The notes under the pieces are model-generated. The model was not told where the DNA came from. It saw only the letters and a list, made by a program, of their open reading frames with translations, and searched no databases. This document shows positions 27,295 to 38,847 of a stretch of DNA of 64,000 nucleotides, one piece after another. How positions within the stretch are numbered: the stretch's first letter is position 1; each line of letters opens with the position of its first letter. This DNA comes from Calliopum simillimum (Eukaryota; Arthropoda; Insecta; Diptera; Lauxaniidae). The stretch spans positions 26,279,964-26,343,963 of the forward strand of contig OX638370.1 of assembly GCA_951812925.1 (NCBI GenBank), read 5' to 3'. Both the position numbers and the translations under genes were made by a program.

Positions 27295-28737
27295 ATGTCC
27301 AACTCTACTAATAAGTTATCAACACCTATAACTTTCAAAATTTATCAACGTTTGCAAAACTTATTGCTCAACATAACATTTCGCACACATCTATTCATTT
27401 CAATAATACTTCGCTTAATACTGATCTACTACAGTCTGTTACATGATGCAAACTCAGAAGTGCCATACACTGATATCGATTATAAAGTTGTCACCGATGG
27501 TGCACGTCAAATATTGGTTGGCCATTCACCATTTGAACGACACACATATCGCTATAGTCCAGTGCTTGCGTACATGCAAATACCTAATGTACTTGTGCAT
27601 TCAGCAGTTGGAAAACTTATCTATTCCTCTTTTGATATATTTGTGGCAATGTTAATTTATGCCTTGGTCCACAGTGAATTACAATCACAGTGTCGTAAAG
27701 CCGTACAATCGTTATTAAGTAAATTTGGTAAAATACGTACGGCATCACAACAAGGTTATAATGAGACGGCCGATGAACGTAATCGTCCTGAAAAAATGGC
27801 ACTTGCATCAGCATGTTTTTGGCTTTATAATCCCCTAACGGCTGTGATATCAACACGTGGCAATGGCGATAGCTTTTCTAGTTTTTTCGTTATATTAACT
27901 ATATATTTATTGGCCAAATCGGAGACGACGACTCAACGTCGTGGCCATCATAGTAATTGGTTAATTTTTACTGCTGGATTAGCTCATGGTTTTGCCATTC
28001 ATTTACGTTTATATCCATTACTTTTTAGTCTCGCCTATTTTTTGTGCCTTTCAGAGCGTTTGACACGTTGTACACGTGATTTTTTGCGTCAATTATTATT
28101 TCCCTCATTACGCCAATTATTGTTAGTTTTGGGCACAGTACTAAGTTTCTGTACTGCCACTGGTTGGTTTTATCATCTTTATGGTTGGCAATATATTTAT
28201 GAGGCGTATTTATATCATTTTGTGCGCAAAGATGTGCGTCATAACTTCTCCCTCTATTTTCTAATGCAATATTTAGGTTGCAACAGCAGTGAAACCGACC
28301 CAAGTACTGCAGTTGTTGAGAAATTCTTAATTATGGCGCCACAATTTATTTTGCTTTTTTATTTGAGTTTTAGCTTTGGTCAATTTCGGCAAACATTGCC
28401 ATTTTGTGTGTTTTCTTTAGCCTTTGTCATGGTTACTTTTAATTCGGTCGTAACATCGCAATATTTTGTTTGGTATTTAGCTCTGTTACCACTTTGCCTT
28501 AATAATTTACAATCGCTGTCCGTACGCAAATCTTTAGCTTATTTTGTTCTATGGCTTCTATCGCAAGGTCTATGGCTATTGCCTGCCTATTTACTTGAGT
28601 TTAAAACATGGAATACTTTCTACTGGATCGGTGGCCAGGGTGGTGTCTTCTTTTTAGTTAATAACTTTCTTTTAATAAGTTTTATTCAGCACTACAGTTT
28701 CACTTCATTTAAGGTAAATTTCAAAAAATTATTCTAG
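27295..28737 (+). CDS. PIG-M: PIG-M, GPI mannosyltransferase 1
   Basis: 480 residues in a single exon. PIG-M adds the first, alpha-1,4-linked mannose to the GPI precursor in the ER lumen, using dolichol-phosphate mannose, with PIG-X as partner. Evidence: the first hydrophobic helix (about 32-49) is followed by the lumenal DXD-type motif VPYTDIDY (D60, D62), then GHSPFERHTYRYSPVLAY, and ASACFWLYNPLTAVISTRGN and FAIHLRLYP, all family hallmarks, with about ten hydrophobic segments. Human PIG-M is 423 residues. The start follows an A-run at 27278. A TTTAAG|GTAAAT near the end resembles a donor but an in-frame stop follows at once. Confidence 0.93.
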   Translation: MSNSTNKLSTPITFKIYQRLQNLLLNITFRTHLFISIILRLILIYYSLLHDANSEVPYTDIDYKVVTDGARQILVGHSPFERHTYRYSPVLAYMQIPNVLVHSAVGKLIYSSFDIFVAMLIYALVHSELQSQCRKAVQSLLSKFGKIRTASQQGYNETADERNRPEKMALASACFWLYNPLTAVISTRGNGDSFSSFFVILTIYLLAKSETTTQRRGHHSNWLIFTAGLAHGFAIHLRLYPLLFSLAYFLCLSERLTRCTRDFLRQLLFPSLRQLLLVLGTVLSFCTATGWFYHLYGWQYIYEAYLYHFVRKDVRHNFSLYFLMQYLGCNSSETDPSTAVVEKFLIMAPQFILLFYLSFSFGQFRQTLPFCVFSLAFVMVTFNSVVTSQYFVWYLALLPLCLNNLQSLSVRKSLAYFVLWLLSQGLWLLPAYLLEFKTWNTFYWIGGQGGVFFLVNNFLLISFIQHYSFTSFKVNFKKLF

Positions 28738-29158
28738 TAGGTACAAATAAGATTTATAATTTTTACAATAAAATAATATTTATAACAAACAATAATCTAG
28801 TTTATAAATTGATAAATAAATTTATTAAATAAATAAAAGCTTAAGCAATTTCAAATGGTTTTTCCACATATGCAGATATTATTGACCTAATCTACCCTAT
28901 TTCCGTCGTTTTAGTTTTAATCGTCTTTTCGTTGTTAAATTTTTATTCTTCAAATACATATTATATTGAAATGACGACGTGGGTTTTTCGCAGGATTGGG
29001 CAACCAAGCCACCAAAATTATTATCGCAGTTGGTTTTTTGACTTAATGGCCTTATAATGAAATCTATTGTAATCTAAAATTTTGTAGGAATTATTAAAAT
29101 TTTGGAATTTCCTCTATTTTTGAAAAGCCAGTAAAAATAAAAAATATTAATATTCGCT
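28738..29158 (+). other. PIG-M 3' region
   Basis: AT-rich with several AATAAA signals (near 28768 and 28815-28835). No ORF or structure of note. Confidence 0.4.
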
Positions 29159-29516
29159 ATCAGGCCTTTTCCACAATCCGTGTGGTTTCAATTACTCTTC
29201 AATTCGGAAGCATTTTGATGAAAATGGTGAGTAAAACGATATTTTGTGGTGAATTACAGGTTCTATGAATAATATTGATTTGTATTTATTAAAAATAACC
29301 CGTTTATGAAATATTCGATAAATTCGAGTTTTTCGACTTTTTGCGGTTTTTTAAGAATATTTCCTAAACGGTTACTTTTTCGATAGTGAAAATCAATATT
29401 ATTTGTAGAACTTATTCTCCCCAAAACAGATTCTTTTACTTTTTATCGTTCAACTCACCTTTTTCATCCAAAAGCCACTTAAAAGAAAAGTAATTAAAAT
29501 CACATGGATTTCGGAA
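29159..29516. mobile_element. MITE-like inverted-repeat element, copy 2
   Basis: Starts CAGGCCTTTTCCACAATCC and ends GGATTTCGGAACAT; the sub-terminal GATGAAAATGGTGAGT pairs with ACTCACCTTTTTCATC. The inner block ATTTCCTAAACGGTTACTTT and the outer TTCAATTACT are shared with copy 1 at 130-507. Non-coding. Confidence 0.65.
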
Positions 29517-30107
29517 CATACTTTTTAAAGAAAATCTAAGCTGTTTACAAATTTAGGGGTATGTCATTTAATGCAGCAAAACCAGTTTGTAGCTTATTTT
29601 GAAGACGAAGAATGGTACTAAATGTTGCATTCAATAGAAAAGAGCAAAACAATTTTGTGCGGCTTTTACACAATCTCTCTATATTTTGAAACATTTTTGA
29701 ACACTTGGGGTAGGGGATCTCGGAAACCATATAGGATATAGCGACTCTGATACCAGATTCGGATTTAGCGTTGGAGAGTATATCGAAAATGACTATTTTC
29801 GTTTCGAATTGTTAAATTTTTCAAAAACCGTTTTTCGACCTTTTTTCAAAAACTGCATAAATTTGAACTCTAATTACCAACAAAATGAGCTATGTCAGCT
29901 CAAAATCGTTGCTTGATTAACAAAATTACATAATTTTATCTAATTTGCCTGCTCTCTTACAAAAATACAAAGTTCTAACTGAAAAAAAAAAAACAGAAGC
30001 ACAAAGTTCTATCTGGCACTTTTATTCAAAAAGTTTTACAAATGAAAATTTTTTTAAATCTTTTTTTTTTGCATAAAAGTTTATAAAATCTACGATCTTA
30101 GGCTGTG
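29517..30107. other. Spacer between repeats
   Basis: AT-rich, with a GATTCGGATTTAGCG block at about 29757 that echoes sequence inside the hairpin at 35411-36230. No gene seen. Confidence 0.35.
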
Positions 30108-30635
30108 TTTATGATCGAGCGTATTCGCATGCGACGAGAATCGCTCTATCGCAAGAGCGTTTTCACCAGCGTAATCGCTAGCGACAAAGTGTTTTCTACT
30201 ACGGTTCTCCCCAAAAATCTGAAAGAAAATGTCAAAAAAGTGAACTGAGAATTTTTTAAATTTTTTTTAAGGTCATTTAGAGGTTGCTCATCGCCGTTTT
30301 ATGCAAAATCTCGGCTTGATGTATACAAAAAAATAGCACCTCGAACCACCTTTAATCAATTATTTATTGTTTTTTTAGATAAGATATCCATAAGAAACGT
30401 ATTTTCGAAATTTCATCCTTCTGTAAAACTCTTAAGACATTATTTTGTATACTTGTTGCTCCAAGGTTACCATGAAATCACGCAAGGAAAATTTTTTTAG
30501 AACATTTTAGCCCATTATAACATGTTTTTATGGGTTTTTGACTTCTTTTCCCAAAAGCTGGCTTATGATGGGTTAATGTGTTCCACAAAAATATTCTATG
30601 GAAAATCGCGCGACGCGAATACGCTCGATCATAAA
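30108..30635. mobile_element. TIR element with TATGATCGAGCGTATTCGC ends
   Basis: TTATGATCGAGCGTATTCGC (30109) and GCGAATACGCTCGATCATAA (30615) are a perfect inverted pair. The interior, 530 bases, has no ORF but contains the block CATCGCCGTTTTATGCAAAA found again at about 39243 in the TIM10 intron. A non-autonomous DNA element. Confidence 0.75.
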
Positions 30636-31041
30636 AAGTTTTTAAAAAGTTTTATTTGAAAAGATTTTTTTTTTTGGAAAAACTTTAATACATACAAATA
30701 TTTCCAAGATCAGCCCAAAAAGGTCACTTAGAAGAGACACCTCTGGTCATGTCCAAAATATATTTGCGACATTTCCTCATCGGTTGGTGCAATAAATTTT
30801 TGTTACAAAAATGGTCCCAAAACGGTCACATTTTTCTTCCAGCTCTATATGTAGTATGCAATTTCTTATACTTCAGTCACTGCATCTTTTTTCAAGGTTT
30901 TTGTTTTTCATAATGATGTGTGTATTAAAAAAAAACTTTAATGTGACAAGTCTTTTTGAAAAATTTTATAAAAAACTTATTCTCAAAATTTTTTGAAAAA
31001 ACTTTTATATAAAACAACTTTTTTTTTTTTTTTTTTTTTTT

Positions 31042-31164
31042 TAATTGAACTTTTTAGTCATATATTTGCAAAGATCGATTTACATAATTATGTGTTAGAA
31101 AAATGCATTGATAGATTTATATGTAAATCGATCTTTGCAAATATATGACTAAAAAGTTCAATTA
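31042..31164. repeat. Short near-perfect hairpin
   Basis: AATTGAACTTTTTAGTCATA with TATTTGCAAAGATCGATTTACAT pairs precisely with its reverse complement ending at 31163. Arms are about 45 bases and the loop about 35. It is preceded by a 20-base T run. Probably a young tiny fold-back element. Confidence 0.7.
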
Positions 31165-32081
31165 AAAAAAATCAATTTTCTATATATAAAATGTCATTAA
31201 GTAACACACTTAAAAAATTCTTAAAAATAAAACAACTTTTGTATAAAAACTGTCAGGATAAAAATTTTTAAAAACTTAAAAAAAAAACTTTTAAAAATTA
31301 AGGTTTTTTATAAAAGTTATTATTGACTTTTATTCTGGAATGTTTTTTTAAACCTTTATTTTAAAAAGTGTAAAGTTTTTTTACGCTTTTATCTGAATTA
31401 TGTATTTAAAAGTCTGACTTAACTTTAAAAAAGTTTATTTCAAGAGCTGATTTGAGCAATCCGAATTAATCAACAAGATAGTAAAATTCAATAGTTTGAT
31501 CAATTCGATTCAATTCGTTATAAATTCCACAATCCCACAAAAGTTTTCCATTCCAAAATTTTATAGCGGATAATTGAGGTGAGAACAGCTTTTTACGAAT
31601 CTGAACATGGGAATTTTCTATCACGTAAGGATTTTAAGATATCTTGCTCCAAAGAGCAGAAATCGCTGTTCCGAGACGTTTTCGAAGATATTTTTACGGT
31701 AAATGGCGTAGTTGACATCTGCCAACGCCATCGGATAGCCATAATATTATTCATTAAATTTTGCCCTCCAACTTTTTCAATTGGATCATCACATTTCCAG
31801 CTATCATCCATTGAAACAAAGATTTTTCAGCTCTATACAAAGAACTAGGTATATGAACTAGGTATATTGTTATATATGACTGTCCATTGGAAAAGGTATC
31901 TTAACTTCACTCACAAAATTTAGCAGTACAGCTAAAAATAAGAGAAAGGGTCAATTTTACCGGTCTTCAGTTTATGGTAGAATTCAGTACTAAGGTTGAA
32001 CATTTTACAACTGATTTGAGTTCGATTATCAAATTACAAATACCAATGTCTTACCGAACCTCTGCCTTGTAAAAATTAAAA
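31165..32081. other. Spacer, no gene seen
   Basis: AT-rich sequence; ORFs at 31579-31848 (+) and 31593-31811 (-) overlap on opposite strands and look like chance. Nothing recognised. Confidence 0.35.
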
Positions 32082-32967
32082 ACACAGGTTTACAAAAAAA
32101 AAGGTAATGGCGTTTTGACCGGACTTTGTGTTTCCTAGGGACTTTGACGTCCTTAATCCGAATCCCGGGTCCGTTTTTTTTTCAGGACGTCTGAGAAAAT
32201 TTTTTCAAGGTCATATGGAGGTCATGTGCCGTTTAGTGATAAATTCGCTAAAGTTCTGAAACTAATTTTTTATCATTGAGTTCTTAGTCCTTAAAAAGAA
32301 TATGTGATCAAAAAGGGTATCTCGGACCTAGTTTCGGAGATATAGCGATCGGAAGATCTGGATATATCTTCTATGAAAACCGCTATAAGTTGGGAACCCC
32401 TGGATGGATTTGTAAAATATTGGTGTCATATGAAAGGTATTTTGACAACCTATAAAAATGTTATGAAAATATTTTCAATTGAATTCATAGTTTTCGAGAT
32501 ATGAGCTTTTTGAATTTTTGTGAAATTTTTCAATTACAACAACAAATAAATCAACAACACCAGCAACAACAACAATAAAAACAACAACAAAATACCTTTC
32601 ATATGACACCAATATTTTTCAAATCCATTCAGGGGCTCCCAACTTATAGTGGATTTCATAGAAGATATATATTCTGATCTTCCGATGGCTATAACTCCGA
32701 AACTAGGTCCGAGACACTCTTTTTGCTCACATGTTCTTTTTAAGGCCTAAGAGCTCAATGATTAAAAATTAGTTTCAGAATTTTAGCGAATTTATCACTA
32801 AGCGACACATGAACCCCATTTTGACCTCCATATGACCTTGAAATCTTTTTTCTCAGACGTTCTGAAAAAAAAACGGACCCGGAATTCGGATTCAGGACGT
32901 CAAAGCCCCTAGGAAACACATAGCCTGGTCAAAACGCCATGACATTTTTTTTTTGTAAACCTGTGTA
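32082..32967. repeat. Long inverted repeat (arms about 370 bases)
   Basis: The outermost ACACAGGTTTACAAAAAAAA pairs with TTTTTTTTGTAAACCTGTGT. Inward pairs include GTCATATGGAGGTCATG with TGACCTCCATATGAC, CGGACCTAGTTTCGGAG with CTCCGAAACTAGGTCCG and TTGGTGTCATATGAAAGGTA with CCTTTCATATGACACCAA. The centre (32520-32595) holds CAA-rich simple sequence. Arms are about 85-90% alike by eye. No coding sequence. Confidence 0.75.
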
Positions 32968-33479
32968 ATTGACAAACTTTGAACTTCGATATCTACAAAC
33001 TTGAGTTTTTCATTTTACGATTTCAAAATGCTATAACTCAGTCAATTTTTGGAATTTTCCAGTGATCGAGGTGTCAGTTTATTCAAAATTGTATTTATTT
33101 TTAGAAAATGCAAAAAAAGGGTTTTTTATTTTGTGAAGATAAGATAAATTTTCCACTGGACGATCACATATTTAAATGAAATTGGTATACCTGTAGATGA
33201 TAACTCGAAAAGAAAGGATCCAATTGAGAAACTAAAAACGTTAAGTTGTAAAGAAAGTTCATTTGACTAAAAAATAACCCTTTATTCTGCAAGTGCGCCA
33301 TATGCCTGAATATAATGATTTCTTTAATTTGAAGCAAGGATAACTAAGAATCCTGACGCGATAGAAAAAAAAACACGCTCAGATTCGTAATTAGAAGATC
33401 CCAAACCCCTAACTTTAAAAAATCGAGAATGGAAAAAAAGTTGGAAATTTGCAGGCAAGTTTAGGATAGTTCACACACC

Positions 33480-33735
33480 CCCACCTTATATAAATCATAA
33501 AAATTCAGCCGGACCTTATACATTTGCTATCGCAATTTTGTTGATTTATATAAATAATCTTAAAAACTCACATTCATAAAAAAATATCGATTACAATGGG
33601 TTTCATAATAAGGGCCAATATTTTCTTTATTTTAACTGTTTTCTTTACATATCAATGTGGCGGCTTTTTGTGCAGATTATCACAGAGTGTACGGAACAAA
33701 ACAAATACACGTGAATTCATTGAGCGAATATGAGT
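33480..33735 (+). CDS. Possible small secreted peptide (46 codons) with TATA-like motif upstream
   Basis: A TATAAA box (33487, in CCTTATATAAATC) precedes an ATG at 33596. The 45-residue frame MGFIIRANIFFILTVFF then TYQCGGFLCRLSQSV looks like a signal peptide followed by a short tail ending NTREFIERI-stop at 33733. An overlapping frame from 33657 (63 codons) is also open. It is unrecognised and could equally be 5' UTR sequence of the LRR gene 860 bases downstream. Confidence 0.25.
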
Positions 33736-34598
33736 TGTATTTTTTTTATCGAAAACACATGGACACAACAACAATACAATACATTATCTATCGTAATATG
33801 AAAGAGATTCAAGAGAGAATACATATTTTGGGCAAAAACTTATCATGATACCAGCACCACCAACACCATCACCATCACCAACCGCTTAATCGGTATCTCA
33901 CGTCAAAAGAGAAACCCAATTGTTGTTAGTAGTCGGATGAAAGCTATCGACAAAGCAATGCACCTGTCTGTGCCGCTGCCTGTTACGTGTGGTCAGAGCA
34001 TGAGCAAAAAATATTTGCAAAAAATTTAGCAAAAAATAAGAAACAAGATTACATTTTTTGCCCGAGATTATACATAAGTACATACTATATATGTATATTG
34101 CTAAATTATTATTATTTTAAATAATAACACCGAGGGAAACTACGCGAAAACAATATTATGGGAATGCATAATAATATAATAGTGAAAAGATGACGTAAAA
34201 TGAAATAAAGTGATAAAAAAGCAACAAACTTGCAACCTAAACTAAAAATAAATCAAAACAGAAGGTAAAGCAAGGAATCACGCGAAACACGAATATTTCG
34301 CTTTGTGAATTTGTCAATAAAACACAAAAATCATAAACGCAATAAAATAATACCAAATATTAGCCAACCCTATGGTTAAAATAAATTATCGCGAACTTAA
34401 TTTTATTGGAATCGTTATTGCTTTGCCCCAATAGTCTTGATGGCGCTGCCGTAGCCGTTAAAGTTTTTTTGTTTTGGTTTTTTTATAAACTCATGAAAAA
34501 TATTTGAAATTTGTTAAAACGCTACAAATTTATGTAATCGAAAAATTTATCAATAAAAGAAAGCAGCGAAAATTTTCAACGCCACCACCAGCACCATC

Positions 34599-37500
34599 AT
34601 GAACATGGTTTATCAATTCTTCCGTAATAATCACATTTTGGCCATTTGTGAGGATGCCATCGACAACAAGTCATTTACATTGAATTTGTCGCGTTTCGAA
34701 ATGTCCGATTTGCCTGATTTGGTTGAAAAATGTGATGTTGTGCTGAAGTTATTTTTGAATCATAACCATTTAACAATGGTAAGTATATTATTACCTACTT
34801 ATGTTCTTTATTTTAATCACGTTTTCATGTATGTGCGATGTTCGGCAGGTACTTGTCATTGGATAAGGTTCAGTTTTAATAAAAAGAAAGATATTTCTGC
34901 GTTTCTAAAAAAAAATCAACCGGTATTATCGATTTTCCCTAATAAACCCGATCCCAAGCAGGCCGTGATTAAGAAGCGATATTAGACAATCTTCTTTGGG
35001 AATTAGGATGTCTTCCTTTCAAACAATCTTTCTTTATATGAAATCAAAAGATTAACAGGACTTTTTTTAAGATACTAATATTGACAAGCAAGGAAAATTC
35101 TTTAACTTATATTCCTTGCTTCAAGTATACTATAGCATTAGATTATACGTATACAAATGTAGTTTATTCTGCTTAATCATTGCTATTTCTAAAAAAGGCA
35201 TGGAAGAGGGTAGTAAAATTAAGTGAAGCTTTTTTGGCTACGCTCAGCGTAAAATTCCAAGGATCCGACAAATTTCGTTACATGGATTTTTGCGTATGCC
35301 AGAGAGAGATATAACGAACGATAAGTAAACAAGCAACGCTTATTTTTATGATTAACTTGTTGCTCCTTTATCTCTTATTTGTTATTTGTGTCAGCGTTTC
35401 AAAATCACAAGCGCACACGGTGAGCTTGAAAAGGGGGTATGTGGAGCTAAAATGGATCCAAAATCGGCTAATGCTGAATCCGAATCCAGCCTTAAAATTG
35501 CTGTATCTCATACGGTTTTTGAGATATCTTAGCTTAAACAAGGAAAAAAGACCGTTTTTGCTATATTTTGAAGCTATATTACTAGAATATAGAACATTTA
35601 TTCGTAAAATCCGATACAATTACTCAAAGCTCTAATCTTTATTCTTTAAAACATCATTTAAATTATGTCGATAGCTTTATGTTTCTCCGAAATATCGTAG
35701 ACTGAAATAATGAAAAAACATGTTTTTTGCACTTTTTCAACATTTTAGGTTAGGATATCTCCGAGAAAAATAAAGATATCAACATAATTTAAATTAGATT
35801 TTAAAGCAAAAGATTAGAGCTTTGAGTAATTGTATCGGATTCTACGTATAAATGTTCCGTGTTCAAGCTATATAGCGTCAAAATATAGCAAAAACGGTAT
35901 TTTTTCCTTGTTTAAGCTAAGATATCTCAAAAACCGCATGAGATACAGCATTTTTAAGGCTGGATTCGGATTCAGCATTGCAAAATACATTAAATATAAC
36001 TGTTTTTATATTTGTTTGTTCTGTTTTTTTTCTTCATTTTTTTAATTTTATATGGTTTTCATGCAAGTGCATACCATGAACACAAAAATGTGCATAACTT
36101 CCGAAGACGAGCAGCTAGGATTTTAATTTTAACAGTTTTATAATCTAGAAGCAATACAGAAACTTTCTGCATTAGCCGATTTTGGATCCATTTTAGCTCC
36201 ACATACCCCCTTTTCAAGCTCACCGTGCGCAGTCAGCGGAGAGTTTTAGCTCCTCTGCAACAACTATTTACAATTTCTCGGAATTACAATACAACAATCA
36301 GAAAAAATATTTTTTGTTGTTTCTTTTGAGTCCTCTACACAAAACATAATACCCCTGTAGGACCACGGACTATTCTAAAATTAGTTTGCAAACTACTCCA
36401 TGGGAGAAACCGACTAGTCCAAATTCTGGTCCCATCACATATAAAGTTCTACTTATTTACGTTTTACATTGTTTATCATTGGGCATAACCAATTGTCTTC
36501 TTATGCATTACATTCGGACCAGAAAAAGGTCAATTGTCTCCTTATGCATTACATTCGGACCAGTAAAAGCCCAATTTTTTTTATTTTGTTTATAAATTTC
36601 AAAGAATCTAATTTAATATTCAATTTTTTCACAAAAACGTCAAAAGGTTTCATAGACGAATGTGCTAAAAAGTTTGTTTTATATTTCTTAGTATTGTGTT
36701 CCGGGTTCGAATCTTGGTGTGGATGCATTTTTTTTTTTATTAGTTTTTTTATCATTTTATACCTTGCCTATGTTGAACGCATGTTTCATTTTCCACTCCG
36801 AAGACTCTTCAGACAAATTGTGTACAAATTAATAGAAATTTAAAAATTAAAATTGAAAATCACCGAGTGGAGGATCTGAACGTGGGCCTCTCCTCGTTTG
36901 CTCCTCTTCACAGTCGACGAACTTTCAAACATACGTACATACGTAGTCATTAACGTTATAATCGATACACAATTGGACCACTTTTGGTACTAATGACGGA
37001 TTATTACATTCGGACCATTTTTGATAAAAATTGATAATTTAAGTGAATTTATTCTAGTTTTAGGTGTATTCCGTTTTGGTCTACTTACCAAATAACTAGA
37101 CCAAAGATGGGACTACTGAGACTATTATCCCCGCCGGTCCTACAGGGACATATTTCAATAAAAACAAAAAATAACAAAACCAACTTTTTCCGAGAAATTT
37201 GCAAATTATTTTGGTTGTTGTAGGCGAGCCCAAATTGGCACACCTTTGTTCGACGCTGACACCATTGAAGTAAATTTCACGCACTGTTTTCTTGTTTTTT
37301 CATATAACTTTGGACCTGAGAGTTTCATGACACTGAATCTTTATTTATTTCCATATAAATGCCTTTATTGGACTATTAGTATTATTGCACGTGCATTTAA
37401 TGGGTGTTAATTATTGCGCTTTCTTCATTAAAAAAAAAAAACATTACAATGTTGATGGGTTTTAGAGAAGTATCAGCAGTGATTAATGAGTTCATTGACG

Positions 37501-38560
37501 TTTACCTGTGCGAATCAAGTTTTTTTTAAATTTACATATAAAAGTCGTTTAATCAATGTAATGTTTATTTTTTTTTTTCATTTTAGGTGCCTAATACACT
37601 AAGCAACCTTACACGTCTTCAAGTACTTACTTTAGATTATAATCGTCTAAGCGAGTTCCCGGCAGTGATATGTCGGCTTACAAATCTACGCGTACTTAAT
37701 GTAAGCTGTAACCAAATAGAGCGTTTGCCACGTGATATTGGAAACCTTGTAATGCTGGAAACCTTCTGGTGCAATAATACAGGCTTGCGAGAGCTCCCAG
37801 ATGAACTGGGCAATTGTGTACGACTGGAAACATTTGGTGCACGGGGTAATAAGCTTCAGCGATTACCTGAAAGTATAGGACTGTTAGGAAGTTTACGTTG
37901 GCTTACACTAGAGTCCAATGAATTGACTGAGCTGCCAAAGAGTTTCGAAGCTCTCACTAAATTAGTACATTTAAATTTAAGCAACAATCATTTGACAAGT
38001 ATGCCACGATGTCTATTAGAAATAAAAAAGTTACAATTTGTGTTTCTCAACTGTAATCGTATTGAAAAGATACCAACAGCTAACGAATTAGAAGATACAC
38101 GTTTTATGCGTATGCTTAATTTGAGCGAAAATCCAATATGCAATCAGGAAACAATGAAGCAACTGTTGAGAGTAAGTATGATAACTTTCAAAAGTACATG
38201 TTAAAAAGTTTCGCTGAAAACACTTTCCAATCGCAGTAATTAACTCTAGATATTTTTTTTCTTCTCACAGGATCACAATCATATATTTTATGATTCTGCA
38301 AAACAGCGAGAAACAGCTGGAAGTGATGATTTTATCGATGAAGATGACAACGATGATGATGATGATATATCCGATTGGGAAAATAGCGTGGAGACAAGTG
38401 ATTTGGATACAACGGATGAAAGTAATCTGGAGAATGATATAGAGGTAAACAAGAAAATTGTATAATTTTTTCCATCTATCTTCTAATTCACAATTTTAAC
38501 TTACAGGATATATCAGTGTTATTACCGGAACTTTCACGATACATAACAAATTTTAGTTAA
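34599..38560 (+). CDS. Leucine-rich-repeat protein
   Basis: Four exons, 34599-34778, 37587-38171, 38271-38444, 38507-38560, phases agree; 330 residues. Residues 20-240 hold about nine 23-residue SHOC2-type repeats of form L..L.L..N.L..LP..I..L, for example LQVLTLDYNRLSEFP, LRVLNVSCNQIERLP and LRWLTLESNELTELP. The tail is acidic (DEDDNDDDDDISDWEN) and ends SRYITNFS. Such proteins usually act as protein-binding scaffolds; I cannot name the partner. The start ATG is the first in the exon. Intron 1 is 2.8 kb and carries two large repeats. The gene is tail-to-tail with TIM10, 287 bases apart. Confidence 0.88.
35411..36230. repeat. Long inverted repeat inside LRR intron 1, right arm interrupted
   Basis: GCGCACACGGTGAGCTTGAA with AAGGGGGTATGTGGAGCT (35411-35450) pairs with AGCTCCACATACCCCCTTT and TTCAAGCTCACCGTGCGC (36194-36230). 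Inner pairs include CTGAATCCGAATCCAGCCTT with AAGGCTGGATTCGGATTCAG and TTGTTTAAGC with GCTTAAACAA. The right arm is split by an insert at about 35985-36165. Mirror ORFs on both strands come from the hairpin. Confidence 0.75.
36352..37148. mobile_element. TIR element with CCCTGTAGGACC ends
   Basis: CCCCTGTAGGACCACGGACT and the reverse complement of GCCGGTCCTACAGGG form the ends; the next bases (TATT/AATA, CATGGG-like) also pair. The interior carries three copies of TTACATTCGGACCA (36505, 36548, 37000) and two tRNA B-box-like sequences of opposite orientation: GGGTTCGAATCTTGG near 36705 and its inverse-like GGATCTGAACGTGGG near 36872, suggesting SINE inserts. Lies in LRR intron 1. Confidence 0.6.
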
Positions 38561-38847
38561 GAAAAACTTTTTAAAATAATGTGATAAATAATAAAAAAAA
38601 GGAGAAAGAAAAACTTATTTTAACAAATAAACTAAAACATATTTATTTAATTATTTTTCTTTTTAATCAATTCATTAAGTTATCAGCAGCATTTACAAGC
38701 TTATTTTATAAATGGAAATCTATTTTTGTTTTAGGCAACAAATATTGTTACCAAATCAGTGTGAAATAGTGGGCTTTGTCTGAATATTTTGATACAAAAG
38801 TGTAACATATTTTAAAATTAAGTTGTGTAGTACTTTTTTAGTTAGTT

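Noticed and set aside
35348..36045. ORFs on both strands with near-identical peptides (MYRILRINV...)
   Set aside because: They are the two arms of the inverted repeat at 35411-36230, read on opposite strands.
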